Assembly (NCBI GenBank): GCA_050181465.1
Contig: JBFXDD010000064.1
Location: forward strand, 1-17,705
DNA length: 17,705 nt
Reading direction: 5' to 3'
Source: JACRLW01 sp050181465
GTDB taxonomy: Bacteria > Planctomycetota > UBA1135 > UBA2386
Shown in pieces: positions 14,903-17,705 of the stretch. Numbering within the stretch: the stretch's first letter is position 1; each line of letters opens with the position of its first letter. Made by a program: the position numbers and the translations under genes. Below the pieces are notes generated by a model. That model was given only the letters and a program-made list of their open reading frames with translations, was not told the origin of the DNA and made no database searches.

Positions 14903-16191
14903 TCGCCGACGACCTCGGCTACGGAGATGTGGGCTTCCACGGGAGTCGCATCCCGACACCGAACCTCGACTCGCTCGCCGCAGAAGGCGCGCGCCTCGAG
15001 CAGTTCTATGTGCAGCCGGTGTGTTCGCCCACGCGCGCGGCTTTGCTGACCGGGCGTTACCCGATGCGATTGGGTCTGCAATGCGGGGTCATTCGACCGT
15101 GGGCGAAGCACAGCTTGCCGCTCGACGAACGCACGCTCGCCGATGCCTTGCGCGAAGTCGGCTACACGACGGCCATTTGCGGCAAGTGGCACCTCGGACA
15201 CACGACTCCGGAGCAACTCCCTCTGCGCCGCGGCTTCGACTTCCAGTACGGACCGTACAACGGCGCGATCGACTACTTCACGCATCGTCGCGACGGCGGC
15301 CACGACTGGCACTCGAACGATCGCGCAAGCGACGACGAAGGTTATGCAACCGACCTGCTCGCAGATCGAGCCGTCGCGATCATCGCCGAGCACGACACCG
15401 CGAAGCCGCTGTTCCTGTACGTTCCCTTCAACGCGCCGCACACTCCTCTGCAGGCACCCCAGAAGTGGGTCGACGAGTTCGCTCACATCGAGGATCGGCG
15501 ACAGCGAATCTATGCAGCGATGGTTGCTGCCATGGATGCGGCGATCGGACGCGTTCTCGAAGCTCTGACCGAGTCGGGGTTCGCAAACGACCAGACTCTG
15601 GTGCTCTTCCTGTCCGACAACGGCGGCATCTCGACACTCGGCTCGAACGGTGTCCTTCGTGGTCAGAAGGGACAGCTCTACGAAGGCGGAGTCCGCGTGC
15701 CGGCGATCGCACGTTGGACGGGTCGGATCGAAGCCGGTCGGGTGGTGGACGCACCCATGCACGTCACCGATCTCTATCCCACGCTGCTCCGACTCGCCGG
15801 TGCGAAGCTCGACCAACCCAAGTCTGTCGACGGCAGCGATGTGTGGCCGACGATCACGACGGACGCGACCGCGGCCGACCGTGAGATCCTGCACAACGTC
15901 ACGCCCTGGGGAGGAGCCTTGCGCAAGGGCCGCTGGAAGCTGGTGCACAACGGAGCGGTGCCGGCCAACGCGACCCAGGCTCCGCCGACCGATCGCTTCG
16001 AACTCTTCGACGTCCTTGCAGATCCGAGTGAGCAGCAGGATCGCTCGGACGAGGAACCGAAGATCGTCGCCGCGATGCGCGACCGGCTCGAGGAGCTCCG
16101 CGCGGCGGCCGTCCCGCCGATCCTCTCGCCGAACGCGGCGCCGAAGGGATTCGTGGTGCCGAAGGTGTGGGGCGAAGGGCAGAAGCCTTGA
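14797..16191 (+). CDS. Secreted Cys-type arylsulfatase (arylsulfatase B-like)
   Basis: The 464-residue protein starts with a signal peptide (MLATISRLVLAVCAALPLVG), so it acts outside the cytoplasm. The sulfatase core is complete: the metal-binding pair Asp38-Asp39 in LFLADDLGYGD, the formylglycine motif CSPTRAALLTGRYP with Cys76 and Arg80, GKWHLGH (Lys130, His132), APHTP (His215), LSDNGG (Asp274, Asn275) and GQKGQLYEGGVRVP (Lys291). Cys76 must be converted to formylglycine by a maturase that is not in the window. The segments LPLDERTLADALREVGYTT and RRGFDFQYGPYNGAIDY resemble arylsulfatase B/N-acetylgalactosamine-4-sulfatases, pointing to a sulfated polysaccharide substrate, but sulfatase subfamily calls by eye are unreliable. 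The first 35 codons also appear before the gap (from 14570) as an assembly duplicate. It is divergent from oxyR. Confidence 0.93.
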   Translation: MLATISRLVLAVCAALPLVGQEDASPQRPPHIVLFLADDLGYGDVGFHGSRIPTPNLDSLAAEGARLEQFYVQPVCSPTRAALLTGRYPMRLGLQCGVIRPWAKHSLPLDERTLADALREVGYTTAICGKWHLGHTTPEQLPLRRGFDFQYGPYNGAIDYFTHRRDGGHDWHSNDRASDDEGYATDLLADRAVAIIAEHDTAKPLFLYVPFNAPHTPLQAPQKWVDEFAHIEDRRQRIYAAMVAAMDAAIGRVLEALTESGFANDQTLVLFLSDNGGISTLGSNGVLRGQKGQLYEGGVRVPAIARWTGRIEAGRVVDAPMHVTDLYPTLLRLAGAKLDQPKSVDGSDVWPTITTDATAADREILHNVTPWGGALRKGRWKLVHNGAVPANATQAPPTDRFELFDVLADPSEQQDRSDEEPKIVAAMRDRLEELRAAAVPPILSPNAAPKGFVVPKVWGEGQKP

Positions 16192-16292
16192 TCGCCGCGG
16201 GTGCCGACGGCAACACGAGAGGGCGCTCCGCGGCAGCCTGAGACCGGACCCATCGCCACGAGGTCCGCGATCGAGGTGTCTTTGGAAGGTGG

Positions 16293-16342
16293 GCGGGGTC
16301 CCCGCGACTCGAGTCCCTCACTTCTCGGGCGACTTTCCCGAG
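16293..16342. promoter_or_regulatory. Tandem inverted repeats upstream of the ECF sigma gene
   Basis: The 192-bp spacer after the sulfatase contains the palindrome GCGGGG-T-CCCCGC (16293-16305), GACTCGAGTC (16306-16315), and the hairpin CTCGGG-CGACTTT-CCCGAG (16324-16342), ending 41 bp before the sigma start. The first could terminate sulfatase transcription and the last could be an operator or leader hairpin; none has a T-run. No ORF is supported here. Confidence 0.35.
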
Positions 16343-16383
16343 TTCGCGGAAGCCGAGCGGATCCGAGTCTCTACTCGTGAGCC

Positions 16384-16968
16384 ATGTCGATCCGCTTCGA
16401 CCCCAACCGCATTCGGCGCGCCCGCGAGGGTGATCGAGCGGCCTTGGAGTCCTTGTGGCTCGAGCATCGCGGTTGGATCGCCAGCGTGGTGCGCGCCCAC
16501 GCACCGCGGGACAGCGAGGTGGACGATCTCGTGCAGGAAGTCGCGGTGCGATTCGTGCGCGGAATCGGCGGCCTGAGCGAGGTCGCAGCATTCGCCGGCT
16601 GGCTCCGCACGATCGCGGTGAACGTCGCGCGAAGCACCGCGCGCAAGTCGATCGGCAGACCGAAGACCATCGAAGTGGACAGGGACCTGCCCGACGCGAG
16701 CAACGCAACGCGTCAGTCCGACCGCGAGCGACTCGAACTCACGCTGCAGGTGATCGAGACCCTCGAACCCGACCTCCGCGAAGCCCTGCTGCTCAAGTCG
16801 CTCCACGGCTTCTCACAGATCGAGATCGCACATGCGCTCGGAGTACGCGAGACCACGGTGGAAAGCCGACTGGCCCGCGCTCGTCAGGCACTTCGCAGCG
16901 CGCTCGCAGCTCTCGACCAAGATTCACGACATCACCCGCTTCGGCGGGTTCAGGGATGGACACCATGA
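16384..16968 (+). CDS. RNA polymerase ECF-type sigma factor
   Basis: The 194-residue protein has ECF organisation. Region 2 is at about 10-85 (RAREGDRAALESLW, then VDDLVQEVAVRFVRGI at 46-61 and AFAGWLRTIAVNVARSTAR at 69-87). After a variable linker, region 4 lies at about 118-175 (LEPDLREALLLKSLHGFSQIEIAHALG, then the recognition helix RETTVESRLARARQALRSAL). It lacks sigma regions 1.1 and 3, as expected for this group. It would direct RNA polymerase to a dedicated promoter set, probably including its own operon. The stop overlaps the next gene by ATGA (16965-16968). The exact ECF subgroup cannot be assigned without profile searches. Confidence 0.93.
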   Translation: MSIRFDPNRIRRAREGDRAALESLWLEHRGWIASVVRAHAPRDSEVDDLVQEVAVRFVRGIGGLSEVAAFAGWLRTIAVNVARSTARKSIGRPKTIEVDRDLPDASNATRQSDRERLELTLQVIETLEPDLREALLLKSLHGFSQIEIAHALGVRETTVESRLARARQALRSALAALDQDSRHHPLRRVQGWTP

Positions 16969-17510
16969 ACGAACTCGATCGGCTTCTCACCCGCGTCATC
17001 GGTCGAGATGACGATGCCGGCGACTGGCGCCGCCTGCGCGAACTCGCCGCGAACGACCCGCAGGTCTGGCAATCGCTCGCCGACGGCCTCGACGACGACT
17101 CGGTGCTCCGCGCGGCACTCGCATCGGCCGATTCTCCCGCGGCGGTGTCACTCCCTCCTGCGCCGCGCCGGATCCGGTTCGTTGGCTGGGTCGCGGCAGC
17201 GGTCTTCGCGACGCTCTGGTTGGCGGGTCTTCGCTCGCCCCTCGCGACCGCCGTCGACGGCCCGGCAACCCCGGTCGTCATCGAACCAGCGACGCAGCCG
17301 ATCGCCGAGCAGTTCGTCGGCGAACTGCCGCGCGTCGTGGTTTCGACCGGCGATACCGCCGCAGACGGCAGCGTGGAGATCGTCTACCTACGCCGAGTCT
17401 TCGAGCGGACCCGCGTCCACAACATCAACACGCTCAACCTCGACGAGACCGGCACCCCGTTCGAGAGCGAACTCCCCGCAGTGCTCATCGCAGGCCCTCG
17501 CTCGATGTGA
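16965..17510 (+). CDS. Putative anti-sigma factor, single-pass membrane protein
   Basis: The 181-residue protein starts at the ATG at 16965, with AGGGA 8 nt upstream; an in-frame ATG at 16956 is possible. The N-terminal half (about 1-70) is acidic and likely helical, with LDRLLTRVIGRDDDAGDWRR and QVWQSLADGL. One transmembrane segment follows a basic stretch: APRRIRFVGWVAAAVFATLW (about 65-84). The remaining ~95 residues would face the periplasm. Overlap with the ECF sigma gene and this topology fit an anti-sigma factor that holds sigma at the membrane. It lacks the HxxxCxxC zinc motif of ZAS-type anti-sigma factors, so the call rests on context and topology. Confidence 0.65.
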   Translation: MNELDRLLTRVIGRDDDAGDWRRLRELAANDPQVWQSLADGLDDDSVLRAALASADSPAAVSLPPAPRRIRFVGWVAAAVFATLWLAGLRSPLATAVDGPATPVVIEPATQPIAEQFVGELPRVVVSTGDTAADGSVEIVYLRRVFERTRVHNINTLNLDETGTPFESELPAVLIAGPRSM

Positions 17511-17549
17511 TCTGCCTGCCACGAGCCATCCATCCAACCAAGCAAAGTC

Positions 17550-17705
17550 ATGAACCGACTCCTATTCCGAACCGCAATGATCTCCAGCCTGCTCGTCGCG
17601 CAAGCTTTCGCGCAAGAGGCGGGCTCGGACATCGTCAACCCAGTCACCACCCGCCCGCCGCTGACCGTCAAGTTCGAGATCGACGGCACGCCGCTCACGC
17701 TCCGC
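17550..17705 (+). CDS. N-terminus of an exported protein downstream of the ECF operon (partial)
   Basis: Fifty-two codons are visible before the window ends. The ATG at 17550 begins a clear signal peptide (MNRLLFRTAMISSLLVAQAFAQ) with cleavage expected after AFA. The mature part begins EAGSDIVNPVTTRPPL and then a probable beta strand (TVKFEIDGTPLTLR). No family can be named. It follows the anti-sigma gene by 39 bp on the same strand, so it is likely part of the ECF-controlled unit, perhaps its envelope effector or sensor. An AAAG stretch just before the start is a weak ribosome site. Confidence 0.75.
   Translation, partial: MNRLLFRTAMISSLLVAQAFAQEAGSDIVNPVTTRPPLTVKFEIDGTPLTLR

Noticed and set aside
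13510..15948. Very long minus-strand frame joining oxyR to sequence opposite the sulfatase
   Set aside because: The join passes through the N run; oxyR homology ends at its own start near 14415, and the rest is antisense to the sulfatase.
1..17705. Search for CRISPR arrays, tRNA/rRNA genes, insertion sequences, prophage or defence genes
   Set aside because: No regularly spaced repeats, tRNA-like clover or rRNA segments, transposases, integrases or nuclease-type defence proteins were seen in either strand.

Overview
The window is a GC-rich, densely coded stretch of bacterial chromosome, almost certainly from a metagenome assembly. Two runs of exactly 100 N are each flanked by an identical 127-bp direct repeat, the signature of two contig ends overlapping by one k-mer and never merged. 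No ribosomal or phylogenetic marker is present. The gene mix is a secreted Cys-type arylsulfatase, a LamG/purple-acid-phosphatase-like exported protein, a YVTN-type beta-propeller, and an ECF sigma gene overlapping a one-membrane-span protein. That mix suggests a Planctomycetota-like heterotroph with a diderm envelope; this assignment is inference and only moderately secure.

Layout: 1-1167 (-) is the N-terminal 389 residues of a secreted beta-propeller, cut by the window edge. 1240-1917 (+) is a PagL-like acyloxyacyl hydrolase with a lipoprotein-type signal. 4792-1930 (-) is a two-gene unit: an FGGY kinase of gluconokinase type (broken by the first assembly gap) whose stop overlaps the start of a LarA-like nickel-pincer racemase/epimerase. 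5033-6766 (+) is a long-chain acyl-CoA ligase, divergent from the kinase. 6844-8706 (+) is the LamG/FN3/metallophosphatase protein. A 329-bp space without a supported gene follows (8707-9035). 14415-9036 (-) holds oxyR, then fadI-like thiolase, fadB-like multifunctional protein and a DUF218 membrane protein. 14797-16191 (+) is the sulfatase, whose start lies beside the second gap. 16384-17705 (+) is an ECF sigma factor, a putative anti-sigma factor and the beginning of an exported protein.

How the genes fit together: the acyl-CoA ligase, thiolase and FadB-like protein give activation plus the hydratase, dehydrogenase and thiolysis steps of fatty-acid beta-oxidation; an acyl-CoA dehydrogenase is not in the window. 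OxyR, with both redox cysteines, sits directly upstream of the thiolase on the same strand, and the 188-bp spacer carries a 12-bp perfect inverted repeat. The kinase/LarA pair is the most interesting unit: all LarA nickel-cofactor and catalytic residues are conserved, and the translationally coupled partner looks like a gluconate kinase, suggesting a nickel-dependent aldonate (gluconate/mannonate) 2-epimerase feeding phosphorylation. Three gene pairs (kinase/larA, fadI/fadB, sigma/anti-sigma) share the same 4-bp ATGA overlap.

No rRNA, tRNA, CRISPR array, insertion sequence or prophage gene was seen.
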